Notes: generated by a model not told the origin, from the letters alone. A DNA stretch of 64,000 nt from Selenomonadaceae bacterium (GCA_030523645.1 JAUNIB010000001.1:372001-436000); one strand, 5' to 3'. Counted from the stretch's first letter, positions 1-9,890 are shown. A program made the numbers and translations.

Positions 1-359
1 TCGATGTCCTCACCAAGAAGGAAGCTCAGAAGCTCCGTCACGAGATGGAGAAGCTAGAGAAGTATCTCGGCGGCATCAAGGAAATGAACCGTCTCCCGGG
101 CGCTATCTTCGTAGTAGACCCCCGCAAGGAGCGTATCGCTGTTTCCGAGGCTCGCAAGCTCAATATCCCCATCGTAGGTATCGTTGATACCAACTGCGAT
201 CCGGATGAGATTGACTATGTAATCCCGGGCAACGACGATGCTATCCGCGCCGTCCGTCTCCTTACCGGCCGCATGGCTGATGCTGTTATCGAAGGCCGTC
301 AGGGTCTTACCGAGACCAGCGCTGATGCTGCAGCTGAGAAGGCAGAAGCTGACGAATAA
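1..359 (+). CDS. rpsB: 30S ribosomal protein S2, 3' part
   Basis: Only the C-terminal part is present; the frame is open from base 3 to the TAA ending at 359 and the start lies upstream of the window. S2 is a structural protein of the small ribosomal subunit. The visible part has typical S2 sequence, including [13 protein letters not shown], the [12 protein letters not shown] segment and the [11 protein letters not shown] segment. The tail after the conserved core is short, acidic and Ala/Glu rich, as is common in S2. It is followed 78 bp later by tsf, the usual rpsB-tsf order. Confidence 0.96.
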   Translation, partial: DVLTKKEAQKLRHEMEKLEKYLGGIKEMNRLPGAIFVVDPRKERIAVSEARKLNIPIVGIVDTNCDPDEIDYVIPGNDDAIRAVRLLTGRMADAVIEGRQGLTETSADAAAEKAEADE

Positions 360-437
360 TAATCACCCATAATACGCGAAATGACTTTAGGGGTAAGGGA
401 GGTTATCCCTTGCCCCTGTTTTATAGGAGGAAAAATC

Positions 438-1088
438 ATGGCACAGATTACCGCTGCAATGGTTAAAGACCTGCGTGAGACTACCGGCGCAGGCATGATG
501 GACTGCAAAAAGGCCCTGGCTGCCGTAGACGGCGACAAGGAGAAGGCTATTGACTGGCTCCGCGAGAAGGGCATGGCTGCCGCTGCCAAGAAGGACAGCC
601 GCGTAGCTGCTGAAGGCGCTTGCGTATCCTACATTCATGCCGGCGGCAAGATTGGCGTTCTCGTAGAAGTAAACTGCGAGACCGACTTCGTTGCCAAGAC
701 CGATGATTTCATCGATTTCGCAAAGGACATCGCAATGCAGATTGCCGCTGCTAACCCGACCTGCATTCGCCGCGAAGAGGTTGACACCGCTGCTATCGAC
801 CATGAGCGTGAAGTTCTTCGTCAGCAGGCTCTCAACGAGGGTAAGCCGGAGAAGATCGTCGAGAAGATGGTTGAAGGCCGCCTCGAGAAGTACTACAAGG
901 AAGTCTGCCTCATGGAGCAGCCTTTCGTTAAGGATCCGGACAAGACCATTGAGCAGCTTGTCAAGGAGAAGATTGCCAAGATCGGCGAGAAGATTTCCAT
1001 CCGTCGCTTCACCCGCTATCAGCTGGGCGAAGGCATCGAGAAGAAGGAAGAAGACTTCGCAGCTGAGGTTATGGCTCAGATTAAGTAA
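438..1088 (+). CDS. tsf: Elongation factor Ts
   Basis: EF-Ts is the guanine-nucleotide exchange factor that recycles EF-Tu-GDP. The start ATG at 438 follows a strong ribosome-binding site (TAGGAGG at 424-430) and gives [14 protein letters not shown]; an in-frame TTG further upstream has no such site. The N-terminal UBA-like motif [12 protein letters not shown] and the core segment [12 protein letters not shown] are intact. At 216 residues it is the short EF-Ts form, lacking part of the C-terminal region of the E. coli protein. It sits between rpsB and pyrH and ends before an intrinsic terminator. Confidence 0.97.
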   Translation: MAQITAAMVKDLRETTGAGMMDCKKALAAVDGDKEKAIDWLREKGMAAAAKKDSRVAAEGACVSYIHAGGKIGVLVEVNCETDFVAKTDDFIDFAKDIAMQIAAANPTCIRREEVDTAAIDHEREVLRQQALNEGKPEKIVEKMVEGRLEKYYKEVCLMEQPFVKDPDKTIEQLVKEKIAKIGEKISIRRFTRYQLGEGIEKKEEDFAAEVMAQIK

Positions 1089-1098
1089 TTGATTTAGG

Positions 1099-1136
1099 AG
1101 GCTGTCCGACAGATGTTTGCCGGGCAGCCTTTTTTA
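1099..1136 (+). terminator. Intrinsic terminator after tsf
   Basis: A 10-bp stem, AGGCTGTCCG pairing with CGGGCAGCCT with one G-T pair, is followed by six T residues. It separates rpsB-tsf from the pyrH transcript. Confidence 0.9.
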
Positions 1137-1258
1137 TGCCGTGAGGGAAGAGGATTTCAGAGATTTTCCAACTGAGTGCAATAAAATACTCACGAAAATA
1201 GAGGAAATTTTCTTTCTTTGTCGAATTGTCTTGTAATAAATAAATTGGGGGTATCAGC

Positions 1259-1981
1259 TTGAGTCAGAAGTATAAGCGTGTTGTCCTGAAGCTCTCCGGC
1301 GAATCTATGGCCGGTGAGGAAAAATTCGGCATCAACCCGGCAGTAGTCGAGGAACTGGCAAAGCAGGTAAAGCTTGTTCAGGAGCAGGGAATAGAGGTTA
1401 CTGTCGTCGTAGGCGGCGGCAACATCTGGCGCGGTCTCGCCGGCAGTGCAAAGGGCATGGAGCGCGCAGCAGCCGACTATATGGGTATGCTGGCCACTGT
1501 TATGAACGCTGTGGCTCTGCAGGATGCACTGGAGAAGCTGGGCGTTGATACCCGTGTACAGAGCGCTATTGAGATGCGTGAGGTAGCAGAGCCGTACATC
1601 CGCCGCAAGGCTGTTCGTCATCTGGAAAAGAATCGTGTCGTTATCTTCGCTGCCGGTACCGGTAATCCCTATTTCTCCACCGATACTACTGCGGCTCTCC
1701 GCGCTGCAGAAATTAACGCCGATGTCATCCTCATGGCCAAGAAGGGCGTCGACGGTGTATATGATGATGACCCGAAGAAGAATCCGAATGCGAAGAAGTT
1801 TGAGACTCTCGAATATATCGAGGTTCTCCAGCGCGGTCTGCAGGTAATGGATTCCACGGCTATCAGCCTCTGCATGGACAACAAGATTCAGATTGTTGTC
1901 TTCAATGTTGACAAATATGAGAATATTCTGAAGGCCGCTGTCGGCGAGCCTATCGGCACCACCGTAGGAGGAAACAAGTAA
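1259..1981 (+). CDS. pyrH: UMP kinase
   Basis: Phosphorylates UMP to UDP in pyrimidine nucleotide synthesis; a hexameric amino-acid-kinase-fold enzyme. The N-terminal [14 protein letters not shown], the glycine-rich [10 protein letters not shown] and the [13 protein letters not shown] segments are diagnostic. The start is TTG at 1259, placed by a run of G at 1246-1250 and by alignment of the family N-terminus. Its stop shares one base with the frr ATG (TAATG), so the two are translationally coupled. Length of 240 aa is normal. Confidence 0.96.
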   Translation: MSQKYKRVVLKLSGESMAGEEKFGINPAVVEELAKQVKLVQEQGIEVTVVVGGGNIWRGLAGSAKGMERAAADYMGMLATVMNAVALQDALEKLGVDTRVQSAIEMREVAEPYIRRKAVRHLEKNRVVIFAAGTGNPYFSTDTTAALRAAEINADVILMAKKGVDGVYDDDPKKNPNAKKFETLEYIEVLQRGLQVMDSTAISLCMDNKIQIVVFNVDKYENILKAAVGEPIGTTVGGNK

Positions 1982-2538
1982 TGGTATCCGGTATAATCAA
2001 GACCAACGAAGAAAAGATGCAGAAGACTCTCGACGCTTTGAAGCGCGAGTTTACATCCCTCCGGGCAGGCCGTGCTACTCCGGCCCTGCTGGACAAGATT
2101 ATGGTTGATTACTACGGCAGCCCCACTCCGGTTAATCAGGTTGCCAAGGTATCTGTTCCCGAGTCCCGCATGATTGTAATTCAGCCTTGGGAGAAGCCCA
2201 TGCTGAAGGAAATCGAGAAGGCAATCATGAAGTCCGATCTTGGACTCTCTCCCAACTCCGACGGTCAGTCTATCCGCCTTGCTATTCCGCCTCTTACTCA
2301 GGAGCGCCGCACTGAGCTGGTTAAGACCATCAACAAGAAGACCGAGGAAGCCAAGGTCGCTCTCCGCAACATCCGCCGTGATATAAACGATGCCATCAAG
2401 AAGCTTGAAAAGGCAAAGGAAATCACCGAGGACGATATGGAGAAGGGTCAGAAGGACGCTCAGAAGGTTGTGGACAAGTACACGAAGCTCATCGATGAAG
2501 CCCGTGCTGCCAAGGAAACTGAGGTTATGTCCATCTGA
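1981..2538 (+). CDS. frr: Ribosome recycling factor
   Basis: Splits post-termination ribosomes together with EF-G. It has the full 185-aa length and the family motifs SLRAGRATPALLDKI near residues 27-41 and the C-terminal segment ending in KYTKLIDEA. It overlaps pyrH by one base upstream and a small conserved gene by one base downstream (TGATG), so three genes are packed without gaps. Nothing unusual. Confidence 0.97.
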   Translation: MVSGIIKTNEEKMQKTLDALKREFTSLRAGRATPALLDKIMVDYYGSPTPVNQVAKVSVPESRMIVIQPWEKPMLKEIEKAIMKSDLGLSPNSDGQSIRLAIPPLTQERRTELVKTINKKTEEAKVALRNIRRDINDAIKKLEKAKEITEDDMEKGQKDAQKVVDKYTKLIDEARAAKETEVMSI

Positions 2539-2765
2539 TGCAGGATGTTGCTGTTAAAAATATTGATGTCATCGGTCGTCTGCTGAGTGAAGCAGAGTCA
2601 ATGCTGAAGCAGTGCGGTGTAGAGTACACTGTGGAGCAGACGCGGCCGGGAAGGGATTTTTTCCCCATAGACGATTCAAGACTATATGTTGTCAAGCAGG
2701 TTGAGGGTAAGAACGGAAAACTCAGACTGACTGTGGCTGCTGGTCTAAGAAGGGAGGTGTCCTGA
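2538..2765 (+). CDS. Small conserved-looking protein between frr and a ferredoxin
   Basis: This 75-aa protein of unknown function starts at an ATG overlapping the frr stop and ends 1 bp before the ferredoxin start. I do not recognise a named family. It reads as a short helix (about residues 8-24, IGRLLSEAESMLKQCG) followed by a beta-rich half with LYVVKQV and LRLTVAAGL. It has no signal peptide or membrane segment and is soluble and slightly basic. Position in a tight operon and codon use like its neighbours argue that it is a real gene. A PASTA-like beta fold in the second half is only a weak impression. Confidence 0.75.
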   Translation: MQDVAVKNIDVIGRLLSEAESMLKQCGVEYTVEQTRPGRDFFPIDDSRLYVVKQVEGKNGKLRLTVAAGLRREVS

Positions 2766-2936
2766 TTGGCTTACAAGATTGGTGATGCTTGCATTAAGTG
2801 CGGCTCCTGTGCTGCGACCTGCCCGGTCGGCGCAATTACTGAGGGTGAGAACCAGTATGAGATCAACCCCGATGTTTGCGTTGAGTGCGGTGCTTGCGCT
2901 GCCGGTTGCCCTGTAGAGGCTATCGCAGCTCCCTGA
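2766..2936 (+). CDS. 2[4Fe-4S] ferredoxin
   Basis: A 56-aa clostridial-type ferredoxin, an electron carrier for low-potential reactions. It is easy to miss because it is short and begins with TTG at 2766; AGGGAGG at 2751-2757 supports that start. Two cluster motifs are complete: C9-x2-C12-x2-C15-x3-C19-P and C38-x2-C41-x2-C44-x3-C48-P. The protein starts MAYKIGDACIKCGSC. It lies directly after the 75-aa gene and before a strong terminator, so it is the last gene of the pyrH transcript. Its redox partner cannot be inferred from the neighbours. Confidence 0.95.
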   Translation: MAYKIGDACIKCGSCAATCPVGAITEGENQYEINPDVCVECGACAAGCPVEAIAAP

Positions 2937-2946
2937 TGCAATAGAA

Positions 2947-2983
2947 AGCCCCTCTCACCGCCATGGGAGAGGGGCTGTTTTTT
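2947..2983 (+). terminator. Intrinsic terminator after ferredoxin
   Basis: A perfect 10-bp stem (AGCCCCTCTC with GAGAGGGGCT) with a 10-nt loop is followed by G and six T residues. Confidence 0.93.
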
Positions 2984-3017
2984 AATCGGGAATAAATTAC
3001 TATTACGGAGAATAGAT

Positions 3018-3788
3018 ATGTGGCAGTCACTTTTCGGTAAAGGTACCGAACAAGACAACACCATTTTAGAAAAGCTGAAAGGCTGCTCGCTCCCGCGGCA
3101 TACCGCCATTATTATGGACGGCAACGGCCGCTGGGCAAAGCTGAGAGGTCTTATTCGCACAGCAGGACATACAGCCGGCGTTGATACGCTGCGCAATATT
3201 ATAAAGACAGCCGTGGATTTGAAGCTGGAGGCGTTGACTGTGTATGCCTTCTCCACGGAGAATTGGAAGCGTCCCGCCACTGAGGTGGATTTTTTGATGA
3301 CGCTGTTTTATGATTACCTGAAAAAGGAAATAATCGAGATGAAGCGGGATAATGTGAGACTCCGCTTCCTCGGCCGGATAGATGAACTGGCTCCGAGGCT
3401 TCGTGACCTGGCTCATGAAGCAGTAGAGGAGCTGAAAGACAATACCGGACTGACTCTCTCCGTGGCAATGAACTACGGAGGACAGGACGAGCTTCTGAGG
3501 GCAGTGCAGAAAATCGCTGCCGTTAAAAAAGAAAATGATAGGGAAATAACCCTTGAGGATGTTGAGAATAATCTGGACACCGCCGGACTGCCGCCGGTGG
3601 ATTTGGTTATCAGGACCAGCGGTGATTTGCGCCTGAGCAATTTCCTTATCTGGCAGACTGCTTACGCAGAATTCTGGGCTACAGAGAAGAATTGGCCGGA
3701 TTTTGCTCCGGAGGACTTTGCACAGGCTTTGTATGATTTCTCCCATCGGGAGAGGCGCTTCGGCGGGGTGGAGGCTGTTAAATGCTGA
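3018..3788 (+). CDS. uppS: Isoprenyl transferase (undecaprenyl diphosphate synthase)
   Basis: Cis-prenyltransferase that extends farnesyl diphosphate to the C55 lipid carrier for wall and surface polysaccharides. It shows the diphosphate-binding motif IIMDGNGRWA (about residues 31-40), the AFSTENWKRP motif and the C-terminal signature RTSGDLRLSNFLIWQTAYAE. At 256 aa it has normal length. The start ATG at 3018 follows a GGAG site. It overlaps cdsA by 7 bp and begins an envelope-lipid and isoprenoid block. Confidence 0.96.
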   Translation: MWQSLFGKGTEQDNTILEKLKGCSLPRHTAIIMDGNGRWAKLRGLIRTAGHTAGVDTLRNIIKTAVDLKLEALTVYAFSTENWKRPATEVDFLMTLFYDYLKKEIIEMKRDNVRLRFLGRIDELAPRLRDLAHEAVEELKDNTGLTLSVAMNYGGQDELLRAVQKIAAVKKENDREITLEDVENNLDTAGLPPVDLVIRTSGDLRLSNFLIWQTAYAEFWATEKNWPDFAPEDFAQALYDFSHRERRFGGVEAVKC

Positions 3789-4606
3789 CGAGAATTATTT
3801 CCGGCGTTATCGGAATCGGTATTGCCGCCTTCGTTATTCAGACCGGCGGGCTTCTTTTCGCCCTTTTCTGCCTCATGCTGATGCTGGTGGGCTACCATGA
3901 GTATGTGAAGGCATTTAAGAATATTGACATGGGTCTGTCCCTGTATGGGGCTATGGCCGCCCTGGTATTCATCTGGTACGGCACATATTCAATCGGTATC
4001 TGCGGATTGATTGGTACGGCTACCTTCGCTGTGCTGGCGGTGCTTTCGCTGGCGGTGCTGCGCTACGGCAAATTAAATGTCGCCGAGACTCTTACCTCGG
4101 CGGCGGGTGTCTGCTATCTCGGTCTGACATTGCCCTGCCTGATGCTTATACGCTTCAGCTGCGGCGGAAAGGTGGTGGAGTCGCCCTTCGGCACTATGGA
4201 GCTGGGCTGTGCCCTGGTATGGCTTACCTTCGTAGGTACCTGGGCGAGTGATACCTTTGCTTATTTTGCCGGCAGGTTTTTCGGACGGCACAAGCTCTGT
4301 CCCAATGTCAGCCCCAAGAAAACCATTGAAGGATTTATCGGCGGACTTATCGGTACAGCCGCTTCTGTGGCCGCTCTTGGTTCGGCCTTCGGCTTTGACC
4401 CGGCTCCGCTGGCTATTCTTGGCGTGCTTCAGTCGCTTGTCGCCGCCTTGGGTGATTTGGTGGAGTCAATCATCAAGCGATATACCGGAATTAAGGACTC
4501 CGGCAATCTTATCCCCGGTCACGGCGGTGTTCTTGACCGTTTTGACAGCGTTATTTTTACGGCACCGACCGTATACTATTTCCTGTTCTTCCTGTTTGGG
4601 ATTTGA
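3782..4606 (+). CDS. cdsA: Phosphatidate cytidylyltransferase
   Basis: Integral membrane enzyme making CDP-diacylglycerol from phosphatidate and CTP. About eight hydrophobic segments cover the 274 residues. The family signature is present near the C-terminus (GHGGVLDRFDSVIFTAP), as are SPKKTIEGFIGG and the SDTFAYFAGRFFG segment. Its start lies inside the end of uppS (7-bp overlap), which implies coupled translation; dxr follows after 16 bp. Confidence 0.95.
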   Translation: MLTRIISGVIGIGIAAFVIQTGGLLFALFCLMLMLVGYHEYVKAFKNIDMGLSLYGAMAALVFIWYGTYSIGICGLIGTATFAVLAVLSLAVLRYGKLNVAETLTSAAGVCYLGLTLPCLMLIRFSCGGKVVESPFGTMELGCALVWLTFVGTWASDTFAYFAGRFFGRHKLCPNVSPKKTIEGFIGGLIGTAASVAALGSAFGFDPAPLAILGVLQSLVAALGDLVESIIKRYTGIKDSGNLIPGHGGVLDRFDSVIFTAPTVYYFLFFLFGI

Positions 4607-4622
4607 GTGAAAAGAGGATTTC

Positions 4623-5825
4623 ATGATAGAGATAAAGAAACAAAAAAACATAGCAATTCTAGGGTCTACCGGGTCAATCGGTACACAGACTCTTGATGTT
4701 GTCCGCTCTCATCCGGAGCTGTTCACGGTAAAGGCTATCGCCGCTTACGCCAGTGATGAGCTGGTGGAGAAGCAGATGGCTGAGTTCCTTCCGGAGCTGG
4801 TGGTGCTGGTAGATGAAGCTGCAGCCGACAGACTTCGTCAGCGGGTAGGGGACAAGTACAAGGGAAAGACAGAAATCCTTTCCGGCAGTGAGGCACTTAT
4901 CACTGCTGCCACCCTTGACGGTATAGATACTGTTGTTACTTCCCTTATGGGCTTTGCCGGTCTCGCTCCTACGATGGCGGCTATCAAGGCTCATAAGCAT
5001 ATTGCACTGGCCAACAAGGAGACTCTCGTTGTTGCCGGTGAGCTGGTAATGAAGACCGCGGCTGCCGAGGGAGTGGCAATTCTTCCGGTTGACAGCGAGC
5101 ATTGCGCTCTTTTCCAGTGCCTTGAAGGTGAGCGCCGGGACAAGATAAGCAAGCTGATTGTTACCGCCTCCGGCGGACCTTTCCGCGGAAAGACCACAGC
5201 GGACCTTGCCGGTGTTACCGTTAAGGAATGTCTGGCTCATCCCACCTGGTCAATGGGAAAGAAGATTACCATTGATTCCGCTACTCTTGTGAATAAGGGA
5301 CTGGAAGTTATCGAGGCCCATTGGCTCTACGATATTCCCTACGATAAAATTCAGGTAGTAGTCCATCCCCAGAGCATCATCCACTCCATGATTGAGTATG
5401 TGGACGGAGCGGTGATGGCACAGCTTGGCTCTACCGATATGCGCCTGCCCATTCAGTATGCGCTTACCTATCCGGAGCGGCAGGCGGCAGAGTGGCCGCG
5501 CCTTGACTTCTGGCAGATGAAGAATCTGACCTTTGAGAAGCCTGACATGGATACTTTCAGAGGTCTGAAGATTGCCTATCAGGTCGGCAAGGCCGGCGGC
5601 ATAATGCCCTGTATCTTCAACGGAGCCAATGAGATTGCCGTTGCCGAGTTCTTAGCCGGAAATATCGGCTTCCTCGACATCTATGAAATAATTGAGCGGA
5701 CTATAGACGCCCGCGAAAATGTCACCGGTGAACTGAGCCTGGAGCTGCTGAACAGTGAAGATGCCTGGGCCAGAGAGTATGCCCGGGGCATCGTGAGCAG
5801 CCTCAATGCCATGGGAGGCAAGTGA
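4623..5825 (+). CDS. dxr: 1-deoxy-D-xylulose-5-phosphate reductoisomerase
   Basis: Second enzyme of the MEP isoprenoid pathway, converting DXP to MEP with NADPH. The NADPH-binding GSTGSIGTQTLDVV is near residues 14-27. The metal/substrate segment around LPVDSEHCALFQ, the flexible-loop segment HPTWSMGKKITIDSATLVNK and the C-terminal GANEIAVAEFL are all present. It is 400 aa, which is full length. Its end overlaps rseP by 4 bp (ATGA). ispG of the same pathway lies two genes downstream. Confidence 0.97.
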   Translation: MIEIKKQKNIAILGSTGSIGTQTLDVVRSHPELFTVKAIAAYASDELVEKQMAEFLPELVVLVDEAAADRLRQRVGDKYKGKTEILSGSEALITAATLDGIDTVVTSLMGFAGLAPTMAAIKAHKHIALANKETLVVAGELVMKTAAAEGVAILPVDSEHCALFQCLEGERRDKISKLIVTASGGPFRGKTTADLAGVTVKECLAHPTWSMGKKITIDSATLVNKGLEVIEAHWLYDIPYDKIQVVVHPQSIIHSMIEYVDGAVMAQLGSTDMRLPIQYALTYPERQAAEWPRLDFWQMKNLTFEKPDMDTFRGLKIAYQVGKAGGIMPCIFNGANEIAVAEFLAGNIGFLDIYEIIERTIDARENVTGELSLELLNSEDAWAREYARGIVSSLNAMGGK

Positions 5826-6856
5826 TGGTTACAGTCATTTCGGCCCTTGTCGTTTTTGGCGTTCTTGTTCTCGTCCATGAGCTTGGCCATTTTGTCATGG
5901 CGAAGCAGACCGGAATGATGGTAAAGGAATTTGCCATCGGTTTCGGTCCCAAGCTCGTCAGTAAGAAGATAGGCGAGACGGTGTACTCCATTCGCTGTGT
6001 TCCTCTGGGCGGCTTCAACGACATAGCCGGTATGGACCCCAGCGATGACGAGGCAGGGGAGCGTTCCTACTACCGCAAGCCGATTTTTCAGCGAATGGTG
6101 GTTATCGTTGCGGGAGCGGCGATGAATCTCGTCCTGCCGGTATTCCTCTTTTGGGGAATGATTTATTTCAACGGAGTGGCCAGCCCCTCGCCGGAGCCTG
6201 TGCTTGGAGAGGTGGTAGCCGATACGCCGGCGGCAAGAGCCGGTTTGAAAAACGGCGACCGAATTGTTAAAATGGACGATAAGTCCATAAACAGCTGGCA
6301 GGATTTTACCACAGTTGTCAGAGACGGCGCCGGCCACAGCTTCAAGGTTGTACTTGAGCGTGACGGCAAGCAGCAGGAAACTGTTCTCACTCCGGAATAC
6401 AACGAGCAGGCTAAGCGGGCAATGGTTGGCGTCCGCAGTGATGTCGTTATTGAGAAGGTTGGCTTCGGTGAAGCCTTTTCCATGGCGGTGAGCCGGAATG
6501 TCCTCATCATCAGGCGCATGGTTGCCGGTATCGGTGATATCATTTTCGGTGAAGCGGCAGGAGAGGTTTCCGGCCCTATAGGTGTTATTCAGATGACCGG
6601 CGAAATGGCCGAGGCAGGAATGATGCACCTTATAAACTTTGCCGCTCTGCTGAGCCTCAATCTCGGTGTCGTAAATCTTCTGCCCATTCCGGCTCTTGAC
6701 GGCGGCCATTTTGTAGTGCTGCTGCTGGAGGCTGTGAGAGGCAAGCCTTTGGGTGAAAAGGCACTCAGCAACATTCAGATGATAGGCATTGCCTGCCTTC
6801 TGACAATTATGCTTTTTGCAACGAAAAACGACATTGTACGAATTTTTTTCAAATAA
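5822..6856 (+). CDS. rseP: Site-2 metalloprotease RseP/RasP
   Basis: Intramembrane zinc protease that cleaves anti-sigma factors and residual signal peptides. The HExxH zinc motif sits in the first membrane segment (LVHELGHF, about residues 17-24), a single PDZ domain covers about 115-195, and the third zinc ligand motif NLLPIPALDGGH is near residue 285. A length of 344 aa fits the one-PDZ Firmicutes form. It overlaps dxr by 4 bp and precedes ispG. Confidence 0.95.
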   Translation: MMVTVISALVVFGVLVLVHELGHFVMAKQTGMMVKEFAIGFGPKLVSKKIGETVYSIRCVPLGGFNDIAGMDPSDDEAGERSYYRKPIFQRMVVIVAGAAMNLVLPVFLFWGMIYFNGVASPSPEPVLGEVVADTPAARAGLKNGDRIVKMDDKSINSWQDFTTVVRDGAGHSFKVVLERDGKQQETVLTPEYNEQAKRAMVGVRSDVVIEKVGFGEAFSMAVSRNVLIIRRMVAGIGDIIFGEAAGEVSGPIGVIQMTGEMAEAGMMHLINFAALLSLNLGVVNLLPIPALDGGHFVVLLLEAVRGKPLGEKALSNIQMIGIACLLTIMLFATKNDIVRIFFK

Positions 6857-6873
6857 ATCTGTGAGGAATTGAT

Positions 6874-7953
6874 ATGCCGGACTATACAAACTATGGCCGT
6901 AAGAATACCCGACAGATTAAAATCGGCGGTATTCCCATCGGCGGCGGTGCCCAGATTTCCGTTCAGTCTATGACCAATACTAAGACGACTGATACCGCAG
7001 CTACTGTTACTCAGATTAATGCCCTTACGGCGGCCGGCTGCGATATTGTCCGTCTGGCTGTACCGGATATGGATGCAGCCAAAAACCTTGGCAGCATTGT
7101 GGAGAAATCCCCCGTACCGCTGGTAGCCGATATTCATTTCGATTACCGTCTTGCCTTGGAAGCTATCAATCAGGGTATATCAGCCTTGAGACTGAATCCC
7201 GGAAATATCGGCGACCATGAGCGGGTAAAGACGGTGGTGGCCGCTGCCAAAGCAGCCGCTATTCCTATCCGCATTGGTGTCAATGCCGGCTCTCTTGATA
7301 AAAAGCTGCTGGAGAAATACGGCGGCGTTACGGCTGAAGCTCTGGTAGAGTCTGCCATGGAGCATGTGCGGATTCTTGAGGAGCTGGACTTCTACGATAT
7401 GAAAATATCGCTGAAGGCTCACGATGTTCCTTTGACATTGGCTGCCTACCGCCTCATGCATGAGACAGTAGATTATCCGCTGCACCTGGGCATCACCGAG
7501 GCCGGTACGCCAAATACCGGCATTATTAAGTCCTCCGTCGGTATCGGCGCTCTCCTTGCCGAAGGTATCGGCGACACTCTCCGAATCTCCCTTACCGGTG
7601 ACCCGGTAATCGAGGTGAAGGTAGCAAGAGAAATCCTGAAGGCCCTCGGTCTGCGCGAGTACGGTCCCACTCTTGTATCATGTCCCACCTGCGGACGCAC
7701 CTGCATAGACCTGCCGGCCATAGCCGCAAGGGTAGAGAAGCGGCTGGAGGAAATCAAGGAGCCAATCAGCGTAGCTGTCATGGGCTGTGTAGTAAACGGC
7801 CCCGGCGAAGCAAGGGATGCTGATGTAGGTATTGCCGGGGGCAAAGGAGAAGGTCTCGTATTCCGTCACGGCGAGGTTCTTCGCAAGGTGCCGGAAAATG
7901 AACTCGTTGACGAACTGTTCAAGGAAATAGATGCATTGCTGGCAGAGAAATAA
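6874..7953 (+). CDS. ispG: 4-hydroxy-3-methylbut-2-enyl diphosphate synthase (flavodoxin/ferredoxin)
   Basis: Penultimate MEP-pathway enzyme, a [4Fe-4S] reductase turning MEcPP into HMBPP. The N-terminal TIM barrel carries VSVQSMTNT-type sequence (here ISVQSMTNTKTTDT), ADIHFDYRLAL and LRLNPGNIG. The C-terminal cluster domain has SCPTCGRTC and GCVVNGPGEA, which supply the cysteine ligands. The length is 359 aa. Its redox donor could be a small ferredoxin such as the one at 2766, though nothing here proves that. Confidence 0.97.
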   Translation: MPDYTNYGRKNTRQIKIGGIPIGGGAQISVQSMTNTKTTDTAATVTQINALTAAGCDIVRLAVPDMDAAKNLGSIVEKSPVPLVADIHFDYRLALEAINQGISALRLNPGNIGDHERVKTVVAAAKAAAIPIRIGVNAGSLDKKLLEKYGGVTAEALVESAMEHVRILEELDFYDMKISLKAHDVPLTLAAYRLMHETVDYPLHLGITEAGTPNTGIIKSSVGIGALLAEGIGDTLRISLTGDPVIEVKVAREILKALGLREYGPTLVSCPTCGRTCIDLPAIAARVEKRLEEIKEPISVAVMGCVVNGPGEARDADVGIAGGKGEGLVFRHGEVLRKVPENELVDELFKEIDALLAEK

Positions 7954-7997
7954 TCTGCCTGAATATAGAAAATACAAAAACGAAAAGAGGAAAATAA

Positions 7998-9710
7998 ATG
8001 CGTACATCTCAGCTTTATGCCCCCACTCTCCGTGAGACCCCTGCTGAGGCCGAGGTCATCAGCCACAAGCTAATGCTTCGTGCCGGCATGATCCGCAAGG
8101 CTGCCGGCGGCCTCTATACCTATCTGCCCCTTGCCTGGCGTACCCTGCGGAAAATTATGCAGATTGTCCGTGAGGAAATGGATGCAGCAGGCGGTCAGGA
8201 AATCGCCATGCCGATTGTTCAGCCGGCAGAAATCTGGCAGGAAACCGGTCGCTGGTCCGTATACGGCGACGAGATGTTCCGGGTGAACGACCGTCACGGC
8301 CGCAACTTCTGCCTTGGCCCCACCCATGAGGAAATGGTTACCACCCTTATTCGTGACGAGGTTCGCTCCTATAAGCAGCTTCCACTGCTTCTGTACCAGA
8401 TTCAGAACAAGTATCGTGATGAAATCCGTCCCCGCTTCGGTCTCATGCGCGGTCGCGAGTTTATCATGAAGGACCTGTATTCCTTCGACAAGGATCAGGC
8501 CGGTATGGATGAATCCTACAAGAAGATGTACGATGCCTACTGGCGTATCTTTGACCGTATTGGTCTGAAATTCCGCCCGGTAGAGGCAGACAACGGCGCC
8601 ATCGGCGGCGGTCACTCCCATGAGTTCACCGTTTTGGCCGATGCCGGTGAGTCCAACATCGTATACTGCGACAAGTGCGACTACGCTGCTAGCGATGAAA
8701 AGGCAGAGCTTCTTCCTCTCACCGCCGAGCAGGAAGAGATGCAGCCTCTGGCTAAAGTATCTACTCCGGAAGCTCACACTATTGAGCTGCTGGTGGACTT
8801 CCTCAAGTGCGATATTAAGCACACAATTAAGGCTGTTGCCTTCCAGACGGAAGAGGATGAGGTGGTTCTTGCCTTTGTCCGCGGTGACCATGATGTAAAC
8901 GAAGTAAAGGTCATCAACGCCATCGGTGCTATCGACCTGCACATGGCAGAGGATGCCGCCATCCGTGAAGTTGGCGGTATGCCCGGCTTCATGAGTCCTA
9001 TCGGTATTAAGAAGGGTACGAAGATTCTTGTTGATACCACTGTCATGAATATGTACAACGCTGTCAGCGGTGCCAACGAAGCCGATATGCACTACACCGG
9101 TGTTAATCCGTCCCGTGACTTCGACAAGAACGAAATTATCGTTACCGATATTCGTCTCATTAAGGACGGTGACCCGTGCCCCCGCTGCGGCGGTACTGTT
9201 CACATGACCCGCGGCATCGAGGCCGGTCAGGTATTTACCCTCGGCACTAAGTATTCCAAGTCCCTCCATGCCACCTACCTCGATGAGCAGGGCAAGGAGC
9301 AGCTTCTGATGATGGGTTGCTACGGTATCGGTGTTTCCCGTACTATGGCTGCTGCTATCGAGCAGTGCAATGACAAGGACGGCATCATTTGGCCGCGCAG
9401 CATTGCTCCCTATGAGGTCGTTGTTGTTCCGGTCAATGCCAAGGTGCCCGAGCAGCTTGCTCTTGCTGAGGAAATCTACGAGGAGTTGAAAAAGGCTGGC
9501 GTAGATACCATTATCGACGACCGCAAGGAGCGGGCCGGTGTCAAGTTCAAGGACTGCGACCTCATCGGCTATCCTCTCCGCATTACTGTCGGCCCGAAGG
9601 CTGTGGAAAACGATACCATCGAGCTGAAGGTTCGCAAGAACGGTGAAACGGCAGAGGCAGGTAAGGCTGAGGTTGTTGCCAAGGCACTTGAGATGCTGAA
9701 AGACCTTTAA
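7998..9710 (+). CDS. proS: Prolyl-tRNA synthetase, bacterial type
   Basis: Class II synthetase that charges tRNA-Pro. Motif 1 to 3 regions are clear ([33 protein letters not shown] and [14 protein letters not shown]). The editing insertion domain between motifs 2 and 3 is present (about residues 225-405), and the anticodon-binding domain follows. At 570 aa it is the bacterial, editing-competent type. It is the last gene of the run starting at uppS; no clear terminator was found before the repeat element at 9738. Confidence 0.97.
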   Translation: MRTSQLYAPTLRETPAEAEVISHKLMLRAGMIRKAAGGLYTYLPLAWRTLRKIMQIVREEMDAAGGQEIAMPIVQPAEIWQETGRWSVYGDEMFRVNDRHGRNFCLGPTHEEMVTTLIRDEVRSYKQLPLLLYQIQNKYRDEIRPRFGLMRGREFIMKDLYSFDKDQAGMDESYKKMYDAYWRIFDRIGLKFRPVEADNGAIGGGHSHEFTVLADAGESNIVYCDKCDYAASDEKAELLPLTAEQEEMQPLAKVSTPEAHTIELLVDFLKCDIKHTIKAVAFQTEEDEVVLAFVRGDHDVNEVKVINAIGAIDLHMAEDAAIREVGGMPGFMSPIGIKKGTKILVDTTVMNMYNAVSGANEADMHYTGVNPSRDFDKNEIIVTDIRLIKDGDPCPRCGGTVHMTRGIEAGQVFTLGTKYSKSLHATYLDEQGKEQLLMMGCYGIGVSRTMAAAIEQCNDKDGIIWPRSIAPYEVVVVPVNAKVPEQLALAEEIYEELKKAGVDTIIDDRKERAGVKFKDCDLIGYPLRITVGPKAVENDTIELKVRKNGETAEAGKAEVVAKALEMLKDL

Positions 9711-9737
9711 TTGTTTTGAAACCTAAAAATTAAACAG

Positions 9738-9890
9738 GACTGTTGCATAGCACCCAAAGGCCCCCATCCAGGAGGGCTGTCACCGAAGGTGACTGGGGGG
9801 TAATCTGACCGCAAGACTATTTGATTACCCCTCCGCCCTTCGGGCACCTCCCCTGGAGGGGAGGCTTTTGAGCTGTTTTATGCGACAGTC
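9738..9890. repeat. Palindromic intergenic repeat with imperfect terminal inverted repeats
   Basis: The ends GACTGTTGCATA (9738-9749) and TATGCGACAGTC (9879-9890) are inverted copies matching at 11 of 12 positions. Between them lie nested G/C-rich palindromes, among them CACCGAAGGTGA and CCTCCCCTGGAGGGGAGG. The size of about 150 bp, absence of coding sequence and end structure look like a MITE or REP-type element. The inner CTCCCC..GGGGAG core recurs at 18624-18728 and, shortened, at 53855-53880. No target-site duplication is convincing. Confidence 0.75.
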
